64,000 nucleotides of DNA from Panacagrimonas sp041603235 (GTDB taxonomy: Bacteria > Pseudomonadota > Gammaproteobacteria > Nevskiales > Nevskiaceae), in assembly GCA_041603235.1 (NCBI GenBank), contig JBFIES010000012.1:41281-105280 (forward strand), read 5' to 3'. Shown in pieces: positions 43,012 to 52,315 of the stretch. A model generated the notes under the pieces. It was not told where the DNA came from. It saw only the letters and a program-made list of their open reading frames with translations, and did no database searches. A program made the position numbers and the translations under genes. Within the stretch, counting starts at the first letter, position 1, and the number at the start of each line of letters is the position of its first letter.

Positions 43012-44928
43012 TCAGCCCAGATAGGTGTAACCACTCAATCCGGCCTGCAATTCGGACATCAACGCCTCGCTCTCGTCGTCGGGAAGACCCGCTTTGGCGA
43101 TCTTTTCCTGATAGCTGCGAGCAAGTGCCTCCGGCTCTAGGTGCACGTAGCGCAGCAACTCATCGGTGCGATCGCCATATTCCGGGCCTTCCAGTTTCCA
43201 GCCTCCCGGCGCGTCGGCATCCAGAATGACATTGACCGCATTGGTGTCACCAAACAGATTATGAATGTCGCCGAGAATTTCCTGGTAGGCACCCACCATG
43301 AAGAATCCGAGCACATAAGACTCATCCTTCTTCAAGCCATGCAATGCCAGGGTTGGGGTAATACCTTCACGGTCGACATAGGCGTCGAGGCGACCGTCTG
43401 AGTCGCAGGTGAGATCACACAGACGTGCACGTTGCCCGGGATGTTCGTTAAGCCGCTGGATCGGCACGATCGGAAACACCTGGTCGATGGCCCAAGCGTC
43501 CGGCACTGACTGAAAAACCGAGAAATTACAGAAGTACTTGGCCGACAGTTTTTCCCGCAGATATTCCAGCGTTTCCCGATGCGCGCGGATGTCCTTGTCC
43601 AGCAGCGGAATGACATCTCTTGCAACTGCATAGTGGGCCTGCTCCGCCCATCCGCGTTGTTCAAGACTCAGACTGCCTTCGGTGTAGTGCGCGTGTGCTT
43701 CTGACAGAAGGGTTCGTGATTCAAACAAACTTTCCAGCGGCCCTCTCTCCGCAATCTCAGCCATGAGATCACGCATTTCCTGCAAAACCGGAGGTGCGTC
43801 CTCAGCCAAGGCTGAAACCTGCCCCTCCCCGATAATCTCGCTATCTACCACGTTGGCCAGCAGCACCGCGTGGTGCGCGGTCAAGGCGCGCCCGGACTCG
43901 CTGATGATGTTCGGCTCCGGCTCACCGGCTTGCGCACAGACCTCCTGCACGGTTCGCACGATGCTTCGCGCGTACTCGCGAACGGAGTAGTTCATGGAAC
44001 AGTAACTGCGTGATCGCGTGCCTTCGTAATCCACGCCAAGGCCGCCACCTACATCAATGACATCAAGCGGCGCGCCGAGCCTGCGCAACTCAACATAAAA
44101 GCGTGTGGCCTCGCGCATGCCACGGGCAATGTCCTGCACGTTGGCAACCTGGCTACCCAGGTGAAAGTGCACCATGCGAACCGCATCCAGATGCCCGGCC
44201 TGCTTCATCATTTCCAGAGCTTCCAGAATCTGCACCGTCGCCAGGCCGAATTTGGATTTCTCACCACCGGTATTTTGCTGTGAGGAGTCCGTCTGGCTGG
44301 CAAGCCGCACCCGCAGACCAATGAGCGGCGCCACGCTCAGCCGCTTCGATTCTTCGATGACCAGCGGCAACTCGGAGAGCTTTTCAACAACGATATAGAC
44401 CTTGTGGCCAAGTTTCTGACCAATCAAGGCCCGACGAATGTAGGCGCGATCCTTGTAACCATTGCAGACGATGATGCTGCCCGGAAGGGCGAGCCCTAGC
44501 ACGGCGGCAAGTTCGGGCTTGGAACCGGCTTCAATGCCGACTCGCGTGCCGCCCTGACTCAGGATCGTCTCCACCACCGCTCGTTGCTGGTTGACCTTGA
44601 TCGGGTAGACACCGGTGTAACGGCCGCCGTATCCGTACTCCTCAATGACCGTGGCGAAGGCGCCTGCAAGCGCTTCAACCCTGTCCCGCAGGATATCGGT
44701 GAAGCGCAGCAGTACCGGCAGTTGCAGATTCTGCGCCGGGAGCTGTGCCGCCAGCTCATGCAGGTCAATGCTGAGCTCGGACGCGCCGGGGCGAGGCCGG
44801 ACCACCAGATGACCGGCATCGGAAACATCGAAATAGGATTCGCCCCAGTTGGGGATGTTGTACAAGGCGCGAGACTGCGCCGGGGTCCAGGAAGTCACGT
44901 CGGCATTACCAGAGGGGGAAGACAACAT
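43012..44928 (-). CDS. speA: Biosynthetic arginine decarboxylase
   Basis: A 638-residue PLP enzyme converting arginine to agmatine, the first step of the plant-type route to putrescine. The PLP lysine is in GVYPIKVNQQR (about residue 105 of the long frame); other family blocks are VCNGYKDRAYIRRALIG, GEKSKFGL, VHFHLGSQVANV and ISESGRALTAHHAVL. The start at 44928 (MLSSPSGNAD) is preferred over a frame opening at 44958, which lies in the divergent promoter region. It is divergent from speE (56 bases apart), so both polyamine genes share one control region. Confidence 0.95.
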   Translation of the reverse strand: MLSSPSGNADVTSWTPAQSRALYNIPNWGESYFDVSDAGHLVVRPRPGASELSIDLHELAAQLPAQNLQLPVLLRFTDILRDRVEALAGAFATVIEEYGYGGRYTGVYPIKVNQQRAVVETILSQGGTRVGIEAGSKPELAAVLGLALPGSIIVCNGYKDRAYIRRALIGQKLGHKVYIVVEKLSELPLVIEESKRLSVAPLIGLRVRLASQTDSSQQNTGGEKSKFGLATVQILEALEMMKQAGHLDAVRMVHFHLGSQVANVQDIARGMREATRFYVELRRLGAPLDVIDVGGGLGVDYEGTRSRSYCSMNYSVREYARSIVRTVQEVCAQAGEPEPNIISESGRALTAHHAVLLANVVDSEIIGEGQVSALAEDAPPVLQEMRDLMAEIAERGPLESLFESRTLLSEAHAHYTEGSLSLEQRGWAEQAHYAVARDVIPLLDKDIRAHRETLEYLREKLSAKYFCNFSVFQSVPDAWAIDQVFPIVPIQRLNEHPGQRARLCDLTCDSDGRLDAYVDREGITPTLALHGLKKDESYVLGFFMVGAYQEILGDIHNLFGDTNAVNVILDADAPGGWKLEGPEYGDRTDELLRYVHLEPEALARSYQEKIAKAGLPDDESEALMSELQAGLSGYTYLG

Positions 44929-44984
44929 CGGGCTGTCATCCCGAGGCCATATAATCATCGTCGCTCAATTCTAAGGGTTTGCAT

Positions 44985-45836
44985 ATGTCACTGGATGATT
45001 CCTGGTTTTCCGAGGCCGTTGAAGCAACCGGCACCGCGTTTTCGCTGAAAGGGCGCAAGTTGCATGAAGAACAGACACCTTTTCAGCAGATCGCCATCTG
45101 GGAGACGGATACCTTTGGCAAGTTGATGACCATTGATGGCTGCACCATGGTCTCCACGCGCGATAATTTTCTCTATCACGAGATGATGTCGCACCCAGCG
45201 CTGAACTCGCATCCGTCGCCCAGGAACGTGGTCGTGGTCGGGGGCGGCGATTGCGGCACGCTCAGCGAAGTGCTGAAGCACCCTGAGGTGGAATCGGCAA
45301 CGCAGGTCGAGATTGACGAACGCGTCACGCGCCTGTCGGAGATCCACTTCCCCGAACTGTGCAGCCGCAACAACGATCCGCGCGCGACCCTGTTCTTTGG
45401 CGACGGCATTCAGTGGATGAAGGACGCCAAGCCCGGTTCCATTGACCTGATCATCATTGATTCCACCGATCCGGTCGGCCCTGCGGAGGGCCTGTTCGGC
45501 AAACGCTTCTACGCGGATTGCATCAAGGCGCTGGCGGACGATGGCATGCTGGTTCAGCAGACTGAATCACCGCTGCTTCACCTGGACCTGATCAAGGATG
45601 TTCACGCCGCCATGCGCGAGTCGGGCTTCGCCAATACCTACCTGCTGAATTTTCCGCAACCGATCTACCCTTCAGGCTGGTGGTCAGGCTCCATTGCCAG
45701 CAAGTCGGCAGCTCCGCTGGCAGCGCGACTGGACGCTGAGGCCATTCGTGCTCTGGATGCCCGGTATTACAACGCTCAGACTCATCAGGCAGCCTTTGCG
45801 CTGCCAACTTACGTGGCGCAAGCACTGGCCAAATAG
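44985..45836 (+). CDS. speE: Spermidine synthase (polyamine aminopropyltransferase)
   Basis: A 283-residue enzyme that transfers an aminopropyl group from decarboxylated S-adenosylmethionine to putrescine. Signature blocks are VVVVGGGDCGTLSEVLKHPEVESATQVEIDERV (cofactor site) and LIIIDSTDPVGPAEGLFGKRFY, with the catalytic Asp, plus QTESPLLH. The start ATG at 44985 has TAAGGG seven bases upstream. No speD or speB is in the window, so decarboxylated SAM and the agmatine-to-putrescine steps must come from elsewhere. Confidence 0.95.
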   Translation: MSLDDSWFSEAVEATGTAFSLKGRKLHEEQTPFQQIAIWETDTFGKLMTIDGCTMVSTRDNFLYHEMMSHPALNSHPSPRNVVVVGGGDCGTLSEVLKHPEVESATQVEIDERVTRLSEIHFPELCSRNNDPRATLFFGDGIQWMKDAKPGSIDLIIIDSTDPVGPAEGLFGKRFYADCIKALADDGMLVQQTESPLLHLDLIKDVHAAMRESGFANTYLLNFPQPIYPSGWWSGSIASKSAAPLAARLDAEAIRALDARYYNAQTHQAAFALPTYVAQALAK

Positions 45837-45849
45837 AAAACGCTGAGAA

Positions 45850-45880
45850 CCGGCAGCTCCGTCGATAGACGGGCTGCCGG
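45850..45880. terminator. Bidirectional hairpin between speE and the monooxygenase gene
   Basis: CCGGCAGC (45850-45857) pairs with GCTGCCGG (45873-45880). It lies between two convergent stop codons but has no T run, so the terminator role is inferred. Confidence 0.5.
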
Positions 45881-45893
45881 ATCGCGCAGACAG

Positions 45894-47513
45894 CTAGCGA
45901 ATCTCGAAGCCTTCGTAGCCTTTCTTGACCACGTCATCGCATAGCTGGCGATAGTTGCCGACGTGGATATATGACAGCACGCGCTTCTGTTTGCCCGGAA
46001 TATTGGCGCCGGTCCACCATGAGTCCGTCTTCGGAATCAGGGTGGCTTGGGTCACCTCGTCATGATGCTTGACCCAGTTGGTTTCAAATTCCTGCGTAGG
46101 CTCAATGATTTTTTCCGTGCCGGCTTTCTCGACATGCTCGATGCAGTCCGAGATCCATTCCACTTGCTGCTGAATGCAGGTCGGCACATTACAGAAGGCG
46201 GCCACCGGGGCCAGCGGAGCACCGCAGGTAAACAGGTTCGGGAAGCCGAATTTCTGCAGCCCCATCGCGGTAGTGATATCCCGGTCCCACATCTGCTTGA
46301 GCGGCACACCCTTGTTGCCGCGGATGTCGATGCGCAGGATGGCGCCGGTTGCTGCATCAAAGCCGGTCGCAAATATGATGGCATCCAGCGGGTACTCCTC
46401 GCCGTTTTCCGTCTTGATTCCGGCGGCAGTGAATTCCTGGATGGGTGATTCCTTGATATCTACCAGATGTACGTTGTCCCGGTTGTAGGCTTCAAGATAA
46501 CCGGTATCCAGAGGCGGGCGCCGCGTACCAAAACCGTACTTTGGAACCAGCTTGTCGACGACTTCCGGCTTGGTGATTCTGGCCCGCATCTTGGCGCGCA
46601 CGAATTCGGACAGTTCCAGATTTGCCGCTTCGTCTGACAGCACTTCACCAAAATTTGCCCCCCAGAACATCAGCGAACCGTCGGCCCAGAGCTGTTCAAA
46701 AATCGCGTGGCGCTCTTCCTTGGTCGTTTCCGCCCAAGGATGGGTCTGCAGGTCAAAGGCAAAACCCGTCAGGGTCTGACGGACTTGCTCCTTGAGTTCC
46801 GGATAACGCTTGCGCAGGGCCGCGCGGTCCTCATCGCTGTACTTGGGATTCCGCATGGGAATGGCGTAGGTCGGCGTGCGCTGAAAGACAAACAGCTCGC
46901 CCACTTCCTTGGCCAAAGTCTGAATCACCTGCACACCGGTTGCGCCGGTACCAATCACGCCGACGCGCTTACCCTTCAGATCAAGCCCGCCCTGCGGCCA
47001 GCGCGAGGTATGCAGCAACTCTCCTTTGAAATTCTCGTGCCCTTTGATATCCGGCATCTTGGGCTCGGACAGGAGCCCCAGACAAGACACGAGGTAGCGG
47101 CACCGCACGGTCTGACCCTGTTCGGTGCTCACGGTCCAGAGCTTGTCCGCCTCATCCCAGTGAGCGGCGCTGACGCGTTGCCCGAACTCGATCAGAGGTC
47201 GGAGCTCCAGGCGGTCCGCCACGAAATTCAGATAGCGCTCGGTTTCTTCCTGCGCAGGGAAGCGCTCGCTCCAGTTCCAATCATTGAGAATTTCGTCAGA
47301 GAACCAGAATTGGTACACCTCTGCCGCAGAATCGGTACGGGCGCCAGGGTAGCGATTCCAGTACCAGGTGCCTGCGACCCCGGTGCCGGCTTCGAAGCCG
47401 ATCACGTTCAACCCAAGATTGCGCAGCTTGTGCAGAGAGTAAAGACCCGCAAAGCCGGCGCCCATGACAACGGCATCAACCGTCCTGGCAGACATTTTCT
47501 TGGAACTGCTCAT
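45894..47513 (-). CDS. FAD-dependent Baeyer-Villiger-type monooxygenase
   Basis: A 539-residue flavoprotein. An N-terminal FAD Rossmann motif (GAGFAGLYSLHKLR), the Baeyer-Villiger fingerprint FKGELLHTSRWP (FxGxxxHxxxWP) near residue 160, and the second NADPH Rossmann motif (GVIGTGATGVQVIQ) identify a cyclohexanone/phenylacetone monooxygenase-type enzyme that inserts oxygen into ketones to give esters or lactones. Length (about 540) is normal. AGGAG stands upstream of the ATG. It stands alone, so no pathway or substrate can be assigned; cyclic, aryl or steroid-like ketones are typical for the family. Confidence 0.9.
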   Translation of the reverse strand: MSSSKKMSARTVDAVVMGAGFAGLYSLHKLRNLGLNVIGFEAGTGVAGTWYWNRYPGARTDSAAEVYQFWFSDEILNDWNWSERFPAQEETERYLNFVADRLELRPLIEFGQRVSAAHWDEADKLWTVSTEQGQTVRCRYLVSCLGLLSEPKMPDIKGHENFKGELLHTSRWPQGGLDLKGKRVGVIGTGATGVQVIQTLAKEVGELFVFQRTPTYAIPMRNPKYSDEDRAALRKRYPELKEQVRQTLTGFAFDLQTHPWAETTKEERHAIFEQLWADGSLMFWGANFGEVLSDEAANLELSEFVRAKMRARITKPEVVDKLVPKYGFGTRRPPLDTGYLEAYNRDNVHLVDIKESPIQEFTAAGIKTENGEEYPLDAIIFATGFDAATGAILRIDIRGNKGVPLKQMWDRDITTAMGLQKFGFPNLFTCGAPLAPVAAFCNVPTCIQQQVEWISDCIEHVEKAGTEKIIEPTQEFETNWVKHHDEVTQATLIPKTDSWWTGANIPGKQKRVLSYIHVGNYRQLCDDVVKKGYEGFEIR

Positions 47514-47717
47514 CGCAAAATTCTCCTCTTCCGTTTATTTGTTGACCGGCTTCGACGCTCGCTGGTTCTAGCCCTTGATTGTGCATACAAAAGGCGGCGA
47601 GCACCCTACCCACCCGGATAGTCCGGACATCGTATTGCCTCGAAAGCGCGCCGCTAGCGCTGCAGAGCGCTTCGAACGTCACCTTTCATTCAATCTCTTG
47701 AGGGTTCTGACCGACGG

Positions 47718-49682
47718 CTATCGGGCAAATGCAGCCAGGGCTTTGACGTAGTTGCTCTGATAGACGATCGAAGGCTCGGTCACGGCGTAGGAAGCATCCG
47801 GCCAGGGCGTGTTCCAGTCTCGATAGGCTTTCTGCGGCGGCTGGTTCACGGGCGGCTGAATGTCCTGGGGTACGCCATCGGATTGTGCATTGGCGTTGGG
47901 CCCGCCCACGAAGTAGCCCGGCGCTGGCCCGCATTCTGAAAGACGCGCGTTAGAGAATCGCGTGCCATGCGCATACCACTGATGAAAGATTTCGTTGGCG
48001 GAGTAGGTCGCGCCCTGTTCATACATGTTGCTCAAATAAACGATGCCGAAAGGATTGACGCCGTGAAAGTAATGGAGGGTGTCGAGGGCGCGGCCCTTGT
48101 ATTGAGCAGCTTTGGCTTCATCGATGTCGTAGACCAGCATGTCGATATTGGTATTGGCGTAGCTCGCGCGCACGGAGTTGCTACCCCAGTGGTATTGCTC
48201 GCCGCGCAATGGATTGCGATACAGATCGTCTGCGCCATCACCGTAGATGTCGGAGTTCGACCGGGCGTCTTCAAGCTTGTCCGCGAGAATCGTTTCTCGC
48301 AGTGCTTTGTCTGCGTTCGGCAACTGGGCGTAGTACAGCAATGCCTCGCCCATCTGCGGGTTATACGTTGACCAACCCTGCAGCTTGTACGGCCAGAGAT
48401 CCCGATAGTGCTTTTTGAGATAGTCGTGATAGCGGCCCTCTCCGGAAACGGCGAAAAGATAAATTGCGGCCATGGCGGCGAATCCATCTTGCGTGTCAGC
48501 GTCGCGGTCCGCGTCGCCGGAGAGCACCTCTCCACTGTCGCAGTCTTCCTGTTTTTCTGGCGCTGCCAGATAGGCGGCAAATGCCTTGGCAGCTCGTTGG
48601 GACAAGTCTGCCGCGTCACCTTTCAATGCCGGAAAACCGCTGAAAACATGCGCGGCATGTGCGTACATTGCGGCGGCCGCGATGGTCGAAGAAGTGCAGG
48701 CGCCGACGTAATAGCGGGGAAGTTTGTCAGAACTGGGAGGTGAAGCGGTCTTGTGCTCCAGCACCCCCACCTTGAGCAGTACCGACCCATCATGGTTCTG
48801 CATTTTTCGCAGCCAGTTCATTTCCCATCGCACTTCATCGAGCAGGTCCGGAATGCCGTTGCCGGACTCGGGAATGTTGAAGTCGTCGGTGAACACATTC
48901 GGATGGTTCTGATAGGCCATCAACAGCTGATGAACCGCCTGACTGGCAAAAGTGACGTACTTATTGGTATCGCCAGCATCGAACCAGCCGCCGCTGAGAT
49001 CGCGTTCGCTGGCCGGATCATCCTTGAAACGGACATCTCGGGCCTGCATGTCCTGACCCTTGCGCAGATAAGCCGCTTCATCGGTCCAGCAGGCCTGGGC
49101 ATGCGGCGCCTGCTTGGCAAACCCGCACCGCTGATAGAAATACATGCGCACCGCGGCTTTCAGGGCCTCGCTATAAACATCAGCACCAATGCGAAAAACG
49201 GCAGAGCGGCGGTTGTTGTCACGGTCGTGAACGTAGTACTCGCCGGGCGTGGGGACCTCGGAAAAATCGAACCACCAGCCCACATCGCCGGAAGAGGCCT
49301 GTACTGCGCCGCCATTCCAGGCTGCGGGCGGGGCCGACAGGATCACCGCATCGTCACTCACGCGGCGCAGTTCAATGAGTTGCCCGGAATCAAACGCCTG
49401 GCCGACATCAAAACCGACCCGCGCACTGCGAATCACCGCAAGCTTGGGATCCTGGGGCCGGTAACCAAACTGATCAACCAGAATCCGCAGGTCCAGCCGG
49501 GGCTCTGCCGGGCCACGCTGGATGGGGCCCGCCTCGCCCGCCGGACCGGCCGCAAGTGAGCTGGAAGGCAGGACAATCTTTCTAAGCGCGGTGTCCGCAC
49601 CCAGAAGCCACACCAGCGCTGCAAGGCCAGCGACAAAAAAAACGGAAACAAGCAGCGCAAGCGGACGGCTCAAGGCAGGCAC
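47718..49682 (-). CDS. Glycoside hydrolase family 9 protein, membrane-anchored or secreted
   Basis: A 654-residue exported enzyme. An N-terminal hydrophobic helix (LALLVSVFFVAGLAALVWLLG) serves as signal anchor or signal peptide. Then follow an Ig-like CelD-type N-terminal domain (about 65-175) and a GH9 (alpha/alpha)6 catalytic domain with DLSGGWFDAGDTNKY (the DAGD catalytic base) and a C-terminal TEPSIVYQSNYV holding the proton-donor glutamate. Likely activity is endo- or exo-glucanase on beta-1,4-linked glucan; specificity is unproved. The frame opens with GTG at 49682, but GGAG touches that codon; a TTG three codons later has an eight-base spacer and may be the true start. Confidence 0.88.
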   Translation of the reverse strand: MPALSRPLALLVSVFFVAGLAALVWLLGADTALRKIVLPSSSLAAGPAGEAGPIQRGPAEPRLDLRILVDQFGYRPQDPKLAVIRSARVGFDVGQAFDSGQLIELRRVSDDAVILSAPPAAWNGGAVQASSGDVGWWFDFSEVPTPGEYYVHDRDNNRRSAVFRIGADVYSEALKAAVRMYFYQRCGFAKQAPHAQACWTDEAAYLRKGQDMQARDVRFKDDPASERDLSGGWFDAGDTNKYVTFASQAVHQLLMAYQNHPNVFTDDFNIPESGNGIPDLLDEVRWEMNWLRKMQNHDGSVLLKVGVLEHKTASPPSSDKLPRYYVGACTSSTIAAAAMYAHAAHVFSGFPALKGDAADLSQRAAKAFAAYLAAPEKQEDCDSGEVLSGDADRDADTQDGFAAMAAIYLFAVSGEGRYHDYLKKHYRDLWPYKLQGWSTYNPQMGEALLYYAQLPNADKALRETILADKLEDARSNSDIYGDGADDLYRNPLRGEQYHWGSNSVRASYANTNIDMLVYDIDEAKAAQYKGRALDTLHYFHGVNPFGIVYLSNMYEQGATYSANEIFHQWYAHGTRFSNARLSECGPAPGYFVGGPNANAQSDGVPQDIQPPVNQPPQKAYRDWNTPWPDASYAVTEPSIVYQSNYVKALAAFAR

Positions 49683-49873
49683 TCCAATGAGGCTTGAAAT
49701 GGACGGGCAGCATAGCCCAGCAGCGGCGCAGAGCCGCCGCTTCGGGAGCGAGGACCCAGAAGCGGCTAAAATGCCCGCCCCGATCGCCCCGCGATCCTGG
49801 TATCAGCCTCTGATATCGCCCTGACTGACCCCAAAATTCAGTTTCTATCACGTCACCCTGGAGCCTTTTAAGT

Positions 49874-50857
49874 ATGAAAAAGCCCGTCAAGGTCGCCATT
49901 ACCGGCGGCGCCGGCCAGATCGCCTATTCGCTCATTTTCCGCGTTGCCAGCGGTTCCATGCTGGGCCCCGACCAGCCGGTCATCCTGCAACTTCTCGAAG
50001 TGCCGGTGCCGGAAGTCATGGAGAAGCTCAAGGGCACAGCCATGGAAATCGACGACTGCGCGTTCCCGCTGGTCGCTGGCGTTGAGCTGCACTCGGACCC
50101 GATGGAAGGGTTTGATGGCACCGATTACGCTTTGCTCGTCGGCGCTCGTCCGCGTGGCCCCGGCATGGAGCGCAAGGACCTGCTGACCGCCAACGGCGGC
50201 ATCTTTGGCCCTCAGGGTCAGGCGCTGTCGGAAAAAGCCTCACGCGATGTGCGCGTCCTGGTGGTGGGCAATCCTGCCAACACCAATGCGCTGATCGCCG
50301 CCACCGCGGCCAAGAAGCTTGATCCGCGCCAGATTCACGCCATGCTGCGCCTTGACCACAACCGCGCTGTCAGCCAGCTCGCCACCAAGACCGGCCAGAG
50401 CGGCAACGACATCGAGAAGATGGTCGTGTGGGGCAACCACAGCTCTACTCAGTATCCCGACATCAGTCACTGCACCGTTGGCGGCAAGCCGGCCAAGTCA
50501 CTGGTTGACCAGAACTGGATCGAAAGCGACTTCATTCCCACCGTGCAGCAGCGCGGCGCAGCCATCATCAAGGCACGCGGTCTGTCCTCAGCCGCATCTG
50601 CAGCCAGCGCTGCGGTTGATCACATGCGCAACTGGGCACTGGGCTCAGACGGCAAGTGGGTCAGCATGGGCGTCCCGTCTGACGGCAGCTACGGCATCGA
50701 GCCAGGCATCGTTTACGGCTACCCCTGCGTGTGCAAGAACGGCGACTATGAAATCGTCAAAGACCTGCCGGTCGACGACTTCTCACGCAGCCGCATGGAC
50801 GCCACCGAGAAAGAACTGCGTGAAGAACGCGCAGCGGTGGAAGACTTGCTGAAGTAA
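49874..50857 (+). CDS. mdh: Malate dehydrogenase
   Basis: A 327-residue NAD-dependent enzyme of the citric-acid cycle, interconverting malate and oxaloacetate. The NAD motif ITGGAGQIAYSLIFRVASG, the substrate arginines in GARPRGPGMERKDLL and MLRLDHNRA, and the catalytic His in VVWGNHSSTQYPD place it in the cytosolic/chloroplast-type (LDH-like) malate dehydrogenase group common in Xanthomonadales and other proteobacteria, rather than the E. coli type. GGAG precedes the ATG by ten bases. A strong terminator follows, so it is a single-gene unit. Confidence 0.96.
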   Translation: MKKPVKVAITGGAGQIAYSLIFRVASGSMLGPDQPVILQLLEVPVPEVMEKLKGTAMEIDDCAFPLVAGVELHSDPMEGFDGTDYALLVGARPRGPGMERKDLLTANGGIFGPQGQALSEKASRDVRVLVVGNPANTNALIAATAAKKLDPRQIHAMLRLDHNRAVSQLATKTGQSGNDIEKMVVWGNHSSTQYPDISHCTVGGKPAKSLVDQNWIESDFIPTVQQRGAAIIKARGLSSAASAASAAVDHMRNWALGSDGKWVSMGVPSDGSYGIEPGIVYGYPCVCKNGDYEIVKDLPVDDFSRSRMDATEKELREERAAVEDLLK

Positions 50858-50879
50858 GTTGCACCACCCGCTACACATG

Positions 50880-50912
50880 AGCCCCCGCCGAAACTCGGCG
50901 GGGGCTTTTTCT
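50880..50912 (+). terminator. Intrinsic terminator of mdh
   Basis: A 12-base perfect stem (50880-50891 with 50895-50906) around a three-base loop is followed by a T run, 23 bases after the mdh stop. Confidence 0.92.
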
Positions 50913-51001
50913 TGGACTTAAAATTCAGTTTGCCGCGACCCAACTACTTTCACGGGAGCGGACGAAGCACTGGCGCGCAGAACGACAAGGGGTTCAATAG
51001 A

Positions 51002-52096
51002 ATGCGCCCCTTGTTCAGGTGGCAACATGAGTACGCGGCCCCTCTGATCCAGCTTGGCCAATCAGGAACAGTATTGAAAGCTTCAGTTACCAAGGGCACG
51101 GAGGCACGTCGCGATGAGCTCGCGCGACCGTACCGGGTGCGCTATGCGAACGAGCCGCCGACGCCGAGCGATCGTCTGTTGGCCTGTGTCGCTCACGGCC
51201 CCTGTGTCGATATTGCTGAGGCTTTGAAGGGTGATCCGCGCATGATCCGCGTCGATCTGCCTCTGCTCGCCGGTCCAAAATTTGAAATCTGGGAGAGCAC
51301 TTCTCCGGTTCAGACAGGCTTCCAACAGGACATTGCATTCGCACATAACGAGCGTGTTCTGCTGGGACAGGTTCGGCTATCCGCCGCCGCTCTGCGGGAT
51401 ACCGAGAACAGCGTTTTCAACACTTACGCGCTGATTGACGAACTTCTGAACAAAACCCAGTTTCCCCACTGGCTGCGTGTGTGGAATTACCTGGGAGACC
51501 TGCACAAAGGCAGCGGAGATCAGGAGCGTTATCGTCAGTTCGTGGCCGGTCGCTACAAGGCTTTGTCGCTCCAGAACAACTTCGAGCATCACTTGCCTGC
51601 CGCTACAGCCATCGGCACCGCTGGCGATGAGCTACTGATCTATTTCTTGGCTGGCAGATCTGCCGGCTGGCAGATAGAGAATCCGCGCCAGGTCAGTGCG
51701 TTCAGGTATCCGCGGCAATACGGCCCGCGCAGCCCGAGTTTCTCGCGTGCCATGCTGATACCTTGGCAAGATGGCGCCGAGTTAATGGTATCCGGCACCG
51801 CGAGTGTCGTCGGTCACGAGACCCTGCACCCGGGCAACCCGGCAGCGCAATTGAGCGAATCGATGACCAACATGCAGGTGATCCTGCGAGGCGCTGCTGA
51901 GAGAATCAATCTGCGCGAACAAGACTGGGTGCCACAGATCGGAAAGCTCTACGTGCGTAGCAGTGCCGACGCGGATGCCGCAATCGGCGAACTGTCTCAG
52001 CTCGTCTCTCCTTCAAAGCTTGTCGTCATGCAGGGCGATATCTGCCGTAGTGACTTGAGCCTGGAATTTGAGGCCACACTGACCGCTTCATGTTGA
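51002..52096 (+). CDS. Chorismatase of the FkbO/Hyg5 (XanB2-like) family
   Basis: A 364-residue protein with the YjgF-like repeated fold of chorismatases. Family blocks are TQFPHWLRVWNYLGDLHKG, PAATAIGTAGDELLIYFLAG, FRYPRQYGPRSPSFSRAM and VSGTASVVGHETLHPG, the last two lining the active site. FkbO/Hyg5 enzymes hydrolyse chorismate to dihydroxycyclohexadiene or to 3-hydroxybenzoate; XanB2 of Xanthomonas makes both 3- and 4-hydroxybenzoate, feeding aryl-polyene pigment and ubiquinone. Which product forms here cannot be read from sequence. The start at 51002 (MRPLFRWQHEYA) is chosen with AAGGGG upstream; the longer frame overlaps the mdh terminator. No pigment genes are adjacent. Confidence 0.86.
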   Translation: MRPLFRWQHEYAAPLIQLGQSGTVLKASVTKGTEARRDELARPYRVRYANEPPTPSDRLLACVAHGPCVDIAEALKGDPRMIRVDLPLLAGPKFEIWESTSPVQTGFQQDIAFAHNERVLLGQVRLSAAALRDTENSVFNTYALIDELLNKTQFPHWLRVWNYLGDLHKGSGDQERYRQFVAGRYKALSLQNNFEHHLPAATAIGTAGDELLIYFLAGRSAGWQIENPRQVSAFRYPRQYGPRSPSFSRAMLIPWQDGAELMVSGTASVVGHETLHPGNPAAQLSESMTNMQVILRGAAERINLREQDWVPQIGKLYVRSSADADAAIGELSQLVSPSKLVVMQGDICRSDLSLEFEATLTASC

Positions 52097-52315
52097 TTCG
52101 CGCTGATTAGCGACTGAATCAGAGCCCCTCATTGACTCTGATTCTGGCGAAGTAAATTACGCACGGCCGTTCCTGATCGCGGCTGTTCTCCTGCGCTTTG
52201 GCCGTCATTAGATTTGAGGCGACCAAGCTTGCTGCTCAACGACACTGGCTTGGCATTGGTGCAGAATCGCCCCATTCCTGAACGAGCTGCGATGCAGGTA
52301 CGTGAATCAATCCGC

